DNA of 64,000 nt from an uncultured Flavobacteriales bacterium (lineage in GTDB: Bacteria > Bacteroidota > Bacteroidia > Flavobacteriales_E > Vicingaceae). Location of the stretch: positions 62,001 to 126,000 of the forward strand of contig CAJXMH010000006.1 in NCBI GenBank assembly GCA_913056345.1. The letters run 5' to 3'. The translations under genes were made by a program, and so were the position numbers. The notes beneath the pieces are model-generated. The model was not told the DNA's origin. It worked only from the letters and a program-made list of their open reading frames with translations, and made no database searches. Below are positions 25,009 to 32,904 of this stretch, in pieces (within the stretch, counting starts at the first letter, position 1; every line of letters starts with the position of its first letter).

Positions 25009-26699
25009 ATCAAAGTCAAGAACAACTCACTCCCATGCGTCGCTTTTGGAGGCTTCTGCAACCTGATGGAAAAGAGATTAAAAACGTTTACACCTATGCT
25101 ATATTCAATGGCTTAGTCAACCTCTCTCTACCTCTTGGTATTCAAGCTATCGTTAACTTGATCCAAGGAGGGCAAGTTAATACCTCATGGTTCATTTTAG
25201 TTGGTTTAGTGGTCTTTGGAGTTGCTGTTACAGGTATTTTGCAGATTTACCAATTGAGAATTGTGGAGAACTTGCAGCAAAAGATCTTTACACGAGCTGC
25301 ATTTGACTTTACCCATCGTGTTCCACGAATTAAAATGGAAGAGCTCTATAAGCAATATGCTCCTGAGTTAATGAACCGCTTTTTTGATGTTATGTCAATT
25401 CAAAAAGGCTTGTCTAAGATCCTGATCGACTTTTCAGCTGCCTCGCTGCAAGTTATTTTTGGTCTTTTACTGCTTTCCTTTTATCATCCATTCTTTATTC
25501 TATTCAGCCTGCTCTTAGTGGTTTTGATCGTAGTGATCTTTCGCTTAACTGCACAAGTTGGTTTACGTACTAGTTTAGTTGAATCAAAAAAGAAATACCA
25601 AACTGCCCATTGGCTTGAAGAACTAGCTCGAACAAACATCACTTTCAAGTTATCAGGTACCCCTGAGCTAGCAATGAAAAAAACGGACGAGAACGTCAGT
25701 CAATATTTAACTGCAAGAGAAAGTCACTTCCAAATTTTGATCAAGCAGTACTCTTTAATGGTAGGCTTTAAAGTCATTGTAGCTCTTGGCTTACTTGCAA
25801 TAGGGGGCTTACTGGTGATGGAACAACTCATGAATATTGGACAATTTGTGGCAGCAGAGATCATCATTTTATTGATTATGAACTCTGTTGAAAAACTCAT
25901 TCTTGCCCTAGAAACGATTTATGACGTTCTTACAGGATTAGAAAAAGTAGGACAGGTTACTGATTTAGAATTAGAGCCTATTGATGGTATCAACATTGAA
26001 GATTCAAGCTTTGAAAAAGGCCTAGACCTCAAAGTAGATAAGCTAACCTATACTTATCCTGAGGAACCAAAACCGACCATCAAAGACGTTAGTTTTGAGA
26101 TCAAAAAGGGTCAATCAATCCTCATAACCGGACCAAATGGATCAGGAAAAAGTACCCTACTCTATTTAATGGCTGGCATCTATGACATTAAAGAAGGACA
26201 GATCCTTTATGATGATTACAGTAAAGCTACGATCTCTACAGAGTCTCTAAGAAGAGTCGTTGGGGAATGCTTATCCCACGAAATGCTATTTCAAGGAACC
26301 CTTAAAGAAAATATTTGCATGGGTAAAGATGTAAACCTAGATCGTTTAAAAGAAGTTTCTGCGGTAGTTGGTCTTACTAAGTTTGTGAACAGTTTAGAAA
26401 AAGGATTTGAAACATTCATAGATCCCCAAGGAAAAGGACTCCCAAGAAGTATTGTGCAAAAAGTAATTATTGCTAGAGCGCTTGCGAGCTACCCTAAACT
26501 ATTGGTTTTTGAGGAGTTTTTGGAAGCAATTGACAAAGAGGAAAGAAAGCAAATTATTGACTACATCACTGACCCAACAAATGGTTGGAGTTTAATTGCT
26601 GCAAGTAATGATGAATACTTTAGAAGTAAAGTAGACCAAGTACTCACCCTGAATGAAGGTCAAGTAGAGTCTATTACCACCAATCCTAAAAAAGCCTAG
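25005..26699 (+). CDS. ABC exporter (permease plus ATPase) with degenerate nucleotide-binding motifs
   Basis: 564 aa: six-helix exporter membrane domain (about residues 28-310) joined to an ATPase domain (about 340-560). Walker A is intact (GPNGSGKST, 376-384). Other motifs are eroded: the Q-loop position reads VVGE, the signature LSGGQ reads LPRSI (479-483), Walker B ends FEEF instead of DEPT (E503 for Asp, catalytic E504 kept), the D-loop reads EAID and the H-loop His is Ser (IAAS, 531-534). There is no N-terminal C39 peptidase. With the HlyD and TolC genes behind it, it forms a type I-like export system, but ATP hydrolysis may be weak or need a partner. Overlaps the tetR-like gene by 4 bp. 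Confidence 0.85.
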   Translation: MNQSQEQLTPMRRFWRLLQPDGKEIKNVYTYAIFNGLVNLSLPLGIQAIVNLIQGGQVNTSWFILVGLVVFGVAVTGILQIYQLRIVENLQQKIFTRAAFDFTHRVPRIKMEELYKQYAPELMNRFFDVMSIQKGLSKILIDFSAASLQVIFGLLLLSFYHPFFILFSLLLVVLIVVIFRLTAQVGLRTSLVESKKKYQTAHWLEELARTNITFKLSGTPELAMKKTDENVSQYLTARESHFQILIKQYSLMVGFKVIVALGLLAIGGLLVMEQLMNIGQFVAAEIIILLIMNSVEKLILALETIYDVLTGLEKVGQVTDLELEPIDGINIEDSSFEKGLDLKVDKLTYTYPEEPKPTIKDVSFEIKKGQSILITGPNGSGKSTLLYLMAGIYDIKEGQILYDDYSKATISTESLRRVVGECLSHEMLFQGTLKENICMGKDVNLDRLKEVSAVVGLTKFVNSLEKGFETFIDPQGKGLPRSIVQKVIIARALASYPKLLVFEEFLEAIDKEERKQIIDYITDPTNGWSLIAASNDEYFRSKVDQVLTLNEGQVESITTNPKKA

Positions 26700-26703
26700 A
26701 AAG

Positions 26704-28068
26704 ATGTTAAATATTTCGAGCAAACAAGCGGCAGAAGTCTACGAAGAAAACAAGTACAATGCTATTGTTAGGGTTAATAACCTTACCTCTAGCAAAGTGC
26801 TTTTAAAGCTCTTTTATGGTTTTTTTGGTTTCACACTCGTGTTCATGTTTCTACCTTGGACACAGAACATAAGAGCTGATGGAGAAATCACTACCCTCTA
26901 CCCCAATGAGCGACCTCAAACCCTGCCATCGGTTATTGCAGGTAGAATTGAAAAGTGGTTTGTGCGAGAAGGTGATTTTGTGGAAAAAGGAGACACCATA
27001 CTTTTTATTTCAGAGATTAAAGATGACTATTTCGACCCTAATCTATTAAGTAGAACTCAAGACCAGTTAAGTGCTAAAGAATCGACTGTGCAGTCTTACA
27101 TGGAAAAGGTTAAAGCCCTTGACAATCAGATTGAAGCTCTGGTGGAAACTGGAGAATTGAAGCAACAGCAAGCCATCAATAAATTGCTACAGGCCAAATT
27201 AAAGGTTCAAAGCGATAGCATAAAGTTTGAAGCTGCGAAGACCAATTACAGTATTGCTCAGAAACAATATAAACGACAAGAACAGCTATATGATGACGGT
27301 TTAAAATCACTAACTGACCTTGAAAAACGTGAACTTACTTTACAGAAAACACAAGCAAATTTGATTGAAGCAGAAAATGATCTGTTGAGTAGCAAAAATG
27401 AAATGATCAACGCCAAAGTTGAGTTAACCTCACTTAGGGCAAGCTTTAGAGATAAGGTTGCTAAAGCAGAGTCTGATAAGTATACAGCCTTATCAAGCAT
27501 GTACGATTCAGAAGCACTTGTAACCAAATTGCAGAACCAATACATGAATTACAGCATAAGAAACAGCATGTACTACATCACCGCTCCGCAAGATGGTTAC
27601 ATAACAGAAACCATCTCAGGGGGAATTGGCGAAACCATAAAAGAAGGCGACCCTATTTTAACCATTATGCCTGCTGATTATAATTTGGCAACCACCCTTT
27701 ATGTTAGACCAATCGACCTTCCCTTGATCGAAATTGGCCAAGAAGTAAGAATTCAGTTTGACGGATGGCCTGCTATCATTTTCTCCGGTTGGCCCAATAC
27801 AAGCTATGGAACTTACGGAGGCAAAGTATTTGCAATTGATAAATTTATCAGTCCGAACGGAAAGTTCCGGATTCTTGTAGCACCAGATCCCAACGACCAT
27901 GATTGGCCTGATGCCCTGAGAGTTGGTGGTGGAACAAACAATATGCTTTTATTAAAAGATGTTCCAATATGGTATGAACTTTGGCGTCAGATCAATGGCT
28001 TCCCGCCTGATTTCTATGAGGCTTCAAAGGATGTAGCGAAAACGAAAGAATCAAAAGGAAAGAAGTAG
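26704..28068 (+). CDS. HlyD-family membrane fusion protein
   Basis: 454-aa periplasmic adaptor of the export operon. A cytoplasmic N-terminus of about 36 residues, one membrane helix (about 38-58, 'FYGFFGFTLVFMFLPW'), the first half of a lipoyl domain ('PSVIAGRIEKWFVREGDFVEKGDTILFISEI'), a long coiled-coil hairpin (about 110-280) for docking to TolC, then the second lipoyl half ('YYITAPQDGYITETISGGIGETIKEGDPILTI') and a beta-barrel ('YVRPIDLPLIEIGQEVRIQFDGWPA'). It follows the ABC gene by 4 bp and abuts the tolC-like gene. Cargo unknown. Confidence 0.9.
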   Translation: MLNISSKQAAEVYEENKYNAIVRVNNLTSSKVLLKLFYGFFGFTLVFMFLPWTQNIRADGEITTLYPNERPQTLPSVIAGRIEKWFVREGDFVEKGDTILFISEIKDDYFDPNLLSRTQDQLSAKESTVQSYMEKVKALDNQIEALVETGELKQQQAINKLLQAKLKVQSDSIKFEAAKTNYSIAQKQYKRQEQLYDDGLKSLTDLEKRELTLQKTQANLIEAENDLLSSKNEMINAKVELTSLRASFRDKVAKAESDKYTALSSMYDSEALVTKLQNQYMNYSIRNSMYYITAPQDGYITETISGGIGETIKEGDPILTIMPADYNLATTLYVRPIDLPLIEIGQEVRIQFDGWPAIIFSGWPNTSYGTYGGKVFAIDKFISPNGKFRILVAPDPNDHDWPDALRVGGGTNNMLLLKDVPIWYELWRQINGFPPDFYEASKDVAKTKESKGKK

Positions 28069-29493
28069 ATGAGAATTAAGGCAACCAATGTGTTTCTTGT
28101 TCTTTGTTTGATCTTTCCTGCTTTTTCAATCGCGCAAAAAGCAGCAGAAACGTCGATTAGGACAATTTTAACTTACGATGACTTCATTCAAGGAGTTAGA
28201 GAAAACCATCCTCTTTCTAAACAGGCAGCCCTGCAACAGCAATTAGGAGAAGCTGAAGTAAGGAGCGCAAGAGGAGGATTTGATCCTAAAACCTATGCGG
28301 AGCTTTCTCAAAAGTATTTTAAAGATAGCCAGTATTATAGCCTATTTGAAGGAGGGGTAAAAGTGCCTACATGGTTCGGAATCGAGTTTATGGGTGGCTA
28401 TGAAGAAAACGATGGAGTATTTCTCAATCCGGAAAATAATGTACCCAACAATGGCCTTTATTTTGCCGGAGTAAAAGTTCCTATTGGACAAGGTTTATTC
28501 ATTGACCAAAGGAGAGCCACTTTGCGTTCTGCACAAGTATTTGCCAATAGCACGGAACAAAGTAGGCGAATGCTTCTAAACGACTTATTATTAGAAGCGG
28601 CAAGCTCCTATTGGAAATGGTTTGAGGCTTATCACCAACAAAAAGTTTTTGAGGAGGCTGTTGAGGTTGCTCTAATCAGATTTAGAGCAGTAAAGCAGAG
28701 TGCAGCTTTGGGCGATGTACCAAGTATTGACACCTTAGAGGCAGGCATTCAGGTTCAAGATCGACAGTTAAAGCTTCAGCAAGCACAGCTTGATTATGAC
28801 AATGCTTCTGCTCAGCTTAATGTTTACTTATGGGATAATGGATTGATCCCGTTGGAGCTTGCTGATAGCACCTTCCCAAGCGACCTGAATGACATTGAGA
28901 CCACTTATGCCGATCTTGCTTTGGTACAAGGATTTGACACTTTGGTGGCTCAGCATCCATTATTGCAACTCAATCAATTTGAAATAGACCGCTTAAATAT
29001 TGACAGACGATTGAAGGCAGAGATGCTAAAACCTACAATCAATTTAAAATACCAGCCAATAGTAGAAGGCATTGGAAATGAAATTGCCAATAATTTTAAT
29101 GAAAACAATTACACTTGGGGAGTTGATTTTAGCTTTCCGATCTTGCTAAGAAAAGAAAGAGGAGCCTTAGCTAAAACAAAGATCAAACTACAAGAAAAAC
29201 AATTTGATCTAGATAATAAAACCCAAGACATAAGCTATAAAGCTAGAGCTTCAATCAACACTTGGAATACAACTAAAAACCAGTCTGACCTTTATGAAAG
29301 AACAACCCAAGATTATTTTGGACTTTTAGAAGGAGAAAGACAATTATTTGATACCGGTGAAAGTTCACTTTTCTTAGTCAATCGAAGAGAAGTAAGTTAC
29401 ATCAATGCTAGAGTAAAGTTGATTGAACTGATAAGTAAAAACCAGAAAGCCGAGCTTAAAACCTTGTACAATTTAGGTATTCTAGCACCTTAA
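28069..29493 (+). CDS. TolC-family outer-membrane efflux protein
   Basis: 474 aa with a signal peptide ending near 'FSIAQ' (about residue 23). TolC architecture of long helical hairpins and a beta-barrel: 'TYDDFIQGVRENHPLSKQAALQQQLGEAEVRSARGGFDPK', 'SARGGFDPKTYAELSQKYF', and the repeat-like second half 'QHPLLQLNQFEIDRLNIDRRLKAEMLKPTINLKYQP', 'FSFPILLRKERGALAKTKIKLQEK'. Directly abuts the HlyD gene (no gap), so ABC-HlyD-TolC are made together as a trans-envelope exporter. Last gene of the operon; 52 bp to the next gene. Confidence 0.9.
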   Translation: MRIKATNVFLVLCLIFPAFSIAQKAAETSIRTILTYDDFIQGVRENHPLSKQAALQQQLGEAEVRSARGGFDPKTYAELSQKYFKDSQYYSLFEGGVKVPTWFGIEFMGGYEENDGVFLNPENNVPNNGLYFAGVKVPIGQGLFIDQRRATLRSAQVFANSTEQSRRMLLNDLLLEAASSYWKWFEAYHQQKVFEEAVEVALIRFRAVKQSAALGDVPSIDTLEAGIQVQDRQLKLQQAQLDYDNASAQLNVYLWDNGLIPLELADSTFPSDLNDIETTYADLALVQGFDTLVAQHPLLQLNQFEIDRLNIDRRLKAEMLKPTINLKYQPIVEGIGNEIANNFNENNYTWGVDFSFPILLRKERGALAKTKIKLQEKQFDLDNKTQDISYKARASINTWNTTKNQSDLYERTTQDYFGLLEGERQLFDTGESSLFLVNRREVSYINARVKLIELISKNQKAELKTLYNLGILAP

Positions 29494-29545
29494 TTAGCAT
29501 GGGCTTCAATTTGATAATTGCCATAAAAATGCTTCTATTTATGGT

Positions 29546-30712
29546 ATGCCCAATAAACTTACCACTGACGAAATAAATAAGTGTATTGCACTCCGAAAGT
29601 CTTTACATAGAAAGCCTGAGACTGCTTTTGAAGAAGAAGAAACAGCTCAAAAAATCAATCAGTTTATTAGTCCGCTAAAGCCTAAAGAAACGATAGGCAA
29701 AGTTGGTGGAGAAGGTTTAATCTTCACCTTTGAAGGGAATAAGAAGGGTAAGCACTTGCTTTTTAGAGCTGAACTCGATGCTTTACCCATTGAAGAAGTC
29801 AATGATTTTTCGCATCGATCAACTACAAAAGGTAAGTCACACAAATGTGGTCATGATGGACATATGTCGATCCTCGCCGGACTAGCCATTTTGCTTTCAA
29901 AACGAGAGTTTCCGGGAAAAGTAAGCCTTCTCTTTCAGCCTGCAGAAGAAATTGGAGAGGGTGCTTTGGCTATGATGCAAGATAGCAGGTGGAAGGAATT
30001 TGCCAACCAAATAGATCAAGGGTATGCTTTACATAACCTACCCTCCTATCCTTTGCATGAAGTAATTTTAAAAAAAGGCATCTTCGCGGCTGCTTCAAAA
30101 GGCATGATCATTCGACTAAAAGGAGAACCCTCACACGCAGCTCATCCCAATGATGGTATTAACCCTTCCATGGCAGTTGCCCAGAGCATTCAGTCATTTT
30201 ATGAAATTCCAAGCATGCACAGTCCTTTTGGTTCTTCTGCCTTAATTACTCCTGTCGGAATCCAGTCAGGTGGAAAAATATTTGGAACCTCAGCATCTGA
30301 AGCTGAACTATATGCTACTTTACGCAGTTTTGATAATGTTACTATGGATTCAATTTCAAACGCATTATTGAACCGATTAGCGGGAATTGCGAGAACTCAT
30401 CATTTAGAAATAGAAACTGAATGGGTTGAGACCTTCCCTGCAGTTAACAATCATGAAAAAACAGTTGAATTAGTTGAAAAAGCAGCAAATGAACTTAAAC
30501 TAAATTCCCTCCATAAAAGCGAGCCCTTTTCTTGGTCAGAAGATTTTGGGCAATTCGCGAAAGATTTTCCTATTTGCTTGTTTGGTTTGGGCTCAGGCTT
30601 AAAACATCCTCAACTACACAACAACGACTATGACTTTCCAGATGCCTTGATCAAAACAGGAGCAAGCCTATTCTACGAATTAATTGCTAAAGAAAATAAA
30701 GTAAACGCATGA
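29546..30712 (+). CDS. M20-family amidohydrolase (N-acyl-amino-acid hydrolase)
   Basis: 388-aa cytoplasmic metallohydrolase of the M20/IAA-amino-acid hydrolase type, cleaving N-acyl or peptide-like bonds. Metal ligands: CGHDGHM (C101, H103) and PAEEIGEGA (E134, E135); the dimerisation domain sits at about 180-290 ('AHPNDGINPSMAVAQSIQSF'), and the final His is in 'HPQLHNNDYDFPD'. An inverted repeat CCATAAA/TTTATGG (29521-29544) covers the promoter region. It overlaps the alanine racemase gene by ATGA, which suggests a role in amino-acid or peptidoglycan fragment turnover; the substrate is not evident. Confidence 0.85.
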   Translation: MPNKLTTDEINKCIALRKSLHRKPETAFEEEETAQKINQFISPLKPKETIGKVGGEGLIFTFEGNKKGKHLLFRAELDALPIEEVNDFSHRSTTKGKSHKCGHDGHMSILAGLAILLSKREFPGKVSLLFQPAEEIGEGALAMMQDSRWKEFANQIDQGYALHNLPSYPLHEVILKKGIFAAASKGMIIRLKGEPSHAAHPNDGINPSMAVAQSIQSFYEIPSMHSPFGSSALITPVGIQSGGKIFGTSASEAELYATLRSFDNVTMDSISNALLNRLAGIARTHHLEIETEWVETFPAVNNHEKTVELVEKAANELKLNSLHKSEPFSWSEDFGQFAKDFPICLFGLGSGLKHPQLHNNDYDFPDALIKTGASLFYELIAKENKVNA

Positions 30713-31890
30713 GCCACACTTCCTACATAGAGCTAAACCAAGCGAATCTCAATCAAAATGTTGATTACATCAGAAGTCACTTAAAACCAAGCTGTCGTTA
30801 CTCTGCTGTAATTAAAGGAAATGCATACGGTCATGGAATTGAAGCTATTGTGCCTTTACTTGAGCAGTCCTCTATCGATCATTTTTCTGTTTTTAGCGTA
30901 GCTGAAGCAAAGAGAGCTTTAGAGAGTTCAAGCGATGCAAGTGAAATTATGATCATGGGCTATCTTGATCAGGAAGACATGGAATGGGTGATTAAGAATG
31001 GAATCTCTTTTTATGTTTTTAGCTTTCCAAGGCTTGAAGAAGCCGCCAAAGTAGCTGCCGATATTGGAGTAAAAGCTAAAATTCATGTGGAGTTAGAAAC
31101 CGGCATGAACCGAACAGGTTTTCGCGAAGAAGAACTAGACCTGCTAATCAACTTTTTAAAAAAAGAAGTAAAACACTTTCAAATAGAGGGGATCTGCACC
31201 CATCTAGCGGGTGCTGAAAGCATAACCAATTACGACAGGATTCAAGATCAAATAACTAGCTATCATCATTTTCTAGATCGATTTTATCAAGAAGGATTTA
31301 AACCTAAATATAGGCACATGGCCTGCTCATCGGGGGTGTTAAATTACCCTGAGACACAACTAGACCTAGTAAGAGTTGGTATATCAAATTACGGCTATTG
31401 GCCAAGCAATGAACTTCGAATGAACCGTTTACTGAAAGAGAAAGACTTTCACGACCCCCTTGAAGCGGTATTGTCATGGAAGAGCAAGATCATGAGCCTG
31501 AAAAAAGTACCTGAAGGCGAATATGTTAGTTATGGGAAAAGCTATTTAACCAACCGCCCATCCTTGATCGCAAGTGTTCCTGTTGGCTATGGATATGGTT
31601 TTAGCAGGGATCTAAGTAATCTGGGAAGAGTTTTGATTCACGAAAATAGAGTTTCTGTTATAGGCGTTGTAAATATGAATATGATGCTGGTTGACGTAAC
31701 AGATCTAGCCGAAAAAGTAAAAGAGGGCGATGAGGTAGTATTAATAGGATCCCAAGGAAAACTGGAGATTAGTGTGAGTTCTTTTAGTGATATGAGCAAT
31801 AGCTTAAACTATGAGCTGCTAACTAGACTACCTAGTTTTATTCCAAGGAAAGTAGTCAAGCATCAAGAAGCTCAAGGTTTAGAAAATTAA
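30709..31890 (+). CDS. alr: Alanine racemase
   Basis: PLP enzyme interconverting L- and D-alanine for peptidoglycan. 393 aa, fold-type III: PLP lysine K36 in YSAVIKGNAYGHG, 'HVELETGMNRTGF', 'CTHLAGAES', 'GISNYGYWP', second catalytic Tyr region 'VSYGKSYLTNRPSLIASVPVGYGYGFSRDLSN', and 'GVVNMNMMLVDVTD'. It is a stand-alone gene rather than the MurF-Alr fusion seen in some Bacteroidota. Translationally coupled to the M20 hydrolase. Its stop codon overlaps the first bases of the repeated tRNA/GIY-YIG segment that follows. Confidence 0.93.
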   Translation: MSHTSYIELNQANLNQNVDYIRSHLKPSCRYSAVIKGNAYGHGIEAIVPLLEQSSIDHFSVFSVAEAKRALESSSDASEIMIMGYLDQEDMEWVIKNGISFYVFSFPRLEEAAKVAADIGVKAKIHVELETGMNRTGFREEELDLLINFLKKEVKHFQIEGICTHLAGAESITNYDRIQDQITSYHHFLDRFYQEGFKPKYRHMACSSGVLNYPETQLDLVRVGISNYGYWPSNELRMNRLLKEKDFHDPLEAVLSWKSKIMSLKKVPEGEYVSYGKSYLTNRPSLIASVPVGYGYGFSRDLSNLGRVLIHENRVSVIGVVNMNMMLVDVTDLAEKVKEGDEVVLIGSQGKLEISVSSFSDMSNSLNYELLTRLPSFIPRKVVKHQEAQGLEN

Positions 31891-31976
31891 ATTCCCATAA
31901 AGGGTGTCGGTTTGTAGCGAGGGAGGGACTCCCCGCCCGAACGGCTGATGCCATTCAGTCGGGCGGGGAACCCACG
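31889..31976 (-). repeat. Second copy of tRNA-Met 3' end plus GIY-YIG gene start, interrupted by a palindrome
   Basis: Positions 31889-31931 repeat 32223-32265 with one mismatch in 43, and after a 36-nt insertion the match resumes for 9 bases (31968-31976 versus 32266-32274). On the minus strand the copy contains the T-arm and acceptor 3' strand of tRNA-Met, the spacer, and ATGGGAATTT, the first codons of the GIY-YIG gene, then a stop. It is a truncated duplicate of the tRNA/GIY-YIG junction. Confidence 0.85.
31932..31967. repeat. 36-nt GC-rich palindrome (REP-like) inside the tRNA-Met fragment
   Basis: Arms CCCGCCCGA and TCGGGCGGG (9 bp, extended by one C:G pair from the flanks) with an inner CTGA/TCAG stem: an imperfect hairpin. 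It interrupts the duplicated tRNA exactly in the T-loop, between TTC and GAG. Far more GC-rich than the surroundings. REP-like or a miniature mobile palindrome; no T-run follows, so it is not a typical terminator. Confidence 0.7.
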
Positions 31977-31983
31977 TTCAGGA

Positions 31984-32222
31984 TTAATCAAAAAGGTGTT
32001 TCTTAATCCACCTTCGTCCTGCTGCGGTCTTAAAGTACTTTTCCCTTTCTACAGCAGAATCGCGGTCTGTAAAACTTTCAGAGTAAATCAATCGCCAAGG
32101 GATACCTGATTTGGTGCTTTTGGTCTTTCCTTGATTATGGGATTTTAAACGGGTGGCAAGGTCTTGAGTGTGACCTTTGTAAAGTTTTCCGCTCAATTCA
32201 CTTTGCAAGATGTAGGTGAAAT

Positions 32223-32232
<10 letters not shown>
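31984..32232 (-). CDS. Small GIY-YIG nuclease-family protein
   Basis: 82-aa single-domain GIY-YIG protein (UPF0213/YhbQ-like). Catalytic landmarks: 'FTYILQS' (GIY strand), 'LYKGHTQDLATRLKSHNQG' (YKG in place of YIG, with the conserved Arg) and 'AVEREKYFKTAAGRRWIKK' with the metal-binding Glu. It starts 17 bp after the 3' end of tRNA-Met on the same strand and is followed by a partial copy of the tRNA 3' end. I infer a solo homing-type or DNA-repair-like endonuclease gene that travels with tRNA 3' ends. No experimental role is known to me for this group. Confidence 0.85.
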
Positions 32233-32322
<90 letters not shown>

Positions 32323-32334
32323 ATTTTGGGGGTG

Positions 32335-32362
32335 CAAATATACTTTTTTTACCCATTTGCAA
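32335..32362 (-). promoter_or_regulatory. Promoter TTG-N17-TATATTTG for tRNA-Met
   Basis: On the minus strand TTG at 32362-32360 and TATATTTG at 32342-32335 with a 17-nt spacer, 13 bp before the tRNA 5' end. Confidence 0.65.
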
Positions 32363-32470
32363 AACAAATGCCTTCATTTTCCTATTTGAAATTGCTGATT
32401 TTCTACTCTACCCAATCAAAACAATTTTTGAATAATTTAAGTATCTTTCGACTCTCTTATAAATCTAGTT

Positions 32471-32854
32471 ATGTCAGAGAAAATAAAGTATGAAATTGAA
32501 TTCGTTGTAAAAGCATCACCCAAAATGCTTTACAAGTTTCTTTCAACCCCTTCAGGACTTTCAGAATGGTTTGCTGATAATGTAAACTCAAGAGGAAAAA
32601 AATTCTCTTTCTTTTGGGACGGTAGTGAAGAGGCCGCTGAATTACTTTCTAAAAAAACAGATCAGTTCATCAAATTCAAATGGGAAGAAGATGAAGATGA
32701 GGACTACTACTTTGAATTCAAAATCATTACTGACGACCTTACCAACGACGTTTCCTTAATGGTCACCGACTTTGCCGAAGAAGATGAGGTAGAGGAATCT
32801 AAACAACTTTGGGAAAGCCAAATTAACAGTCTTTTACACGCCATTGGCTGTTAA
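32471..32854 (+). CDS. START-like (SRPBCC) domain protein
   Basis: 127 aa with the helix-grip layout of SRPBCC proteins: 'YEIEFVVKASPKMLYKFLSTPSGLSEWFADNVN' at the N-terminus (AHSA1-like), 'FSFFWDGSEEAAELLSKKTDQFIKFKWE', an acidic turn 'EDEDEDYYFEFKI' and a C-terminal helix 'WESQINSLLHAIGC'. Very acidic. A lipid- or ligand-binding role is general for the fold, but the ligand is unknown. It lies 50 bp before the LptF/G-like gene. Confidence 0.75.
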   Translation: MSEKIKYEIEFVVKASPKMLYKFLSTPSGLSEWFADNVNSRGKKFSFFWDGSEEAAELLSKKTDQFIKFKWEEDEDEDYYFEFKIITDDLTNDVSLMVTDFAEEDEVEESKQLWESQINSLLHAIGC

Positions 32855-32859
32855 ACGAA

Positions 32860-32877
32860 ATTCTGCCAATGCAGAAT
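32860..32877. repeat. Short perfect inverted repeat between START-like gene and lptF/G
   Basis: ATTCTGC - CAAT - GCAGAAT, 7-bp perfect arms, 6 bp after the START-like stop and directly before the -7 box TAACTTTG (32881-32888) of the next gene. Weak terminator or operator. Confidence 0.4.
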
Positions 32878-32880
32878 AGC

Positions 32881-32888
32881 TAACTTTG
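32881..32888 (+). promoter_or_regulatory. -7 promoter box TAACTTTG for the LptF/G gene
   Basis: Perfect TAnnTTTG match 17 bp before the TTG start codon; supports a transcription start just ahead of the gene and therefore the TTG start. Confidence 0.45.
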
Positions 32889-32904
32889 CGGCAAATCGAA
32901 TGAT

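Noticed and set aside
31932-31967. The GC-rich palindrome as a plain rho-independent terminator of alr
   Set aside because: No T-run follows on either strand, and it interrupts a recognisable tRNA copy, which fits an insertion better.
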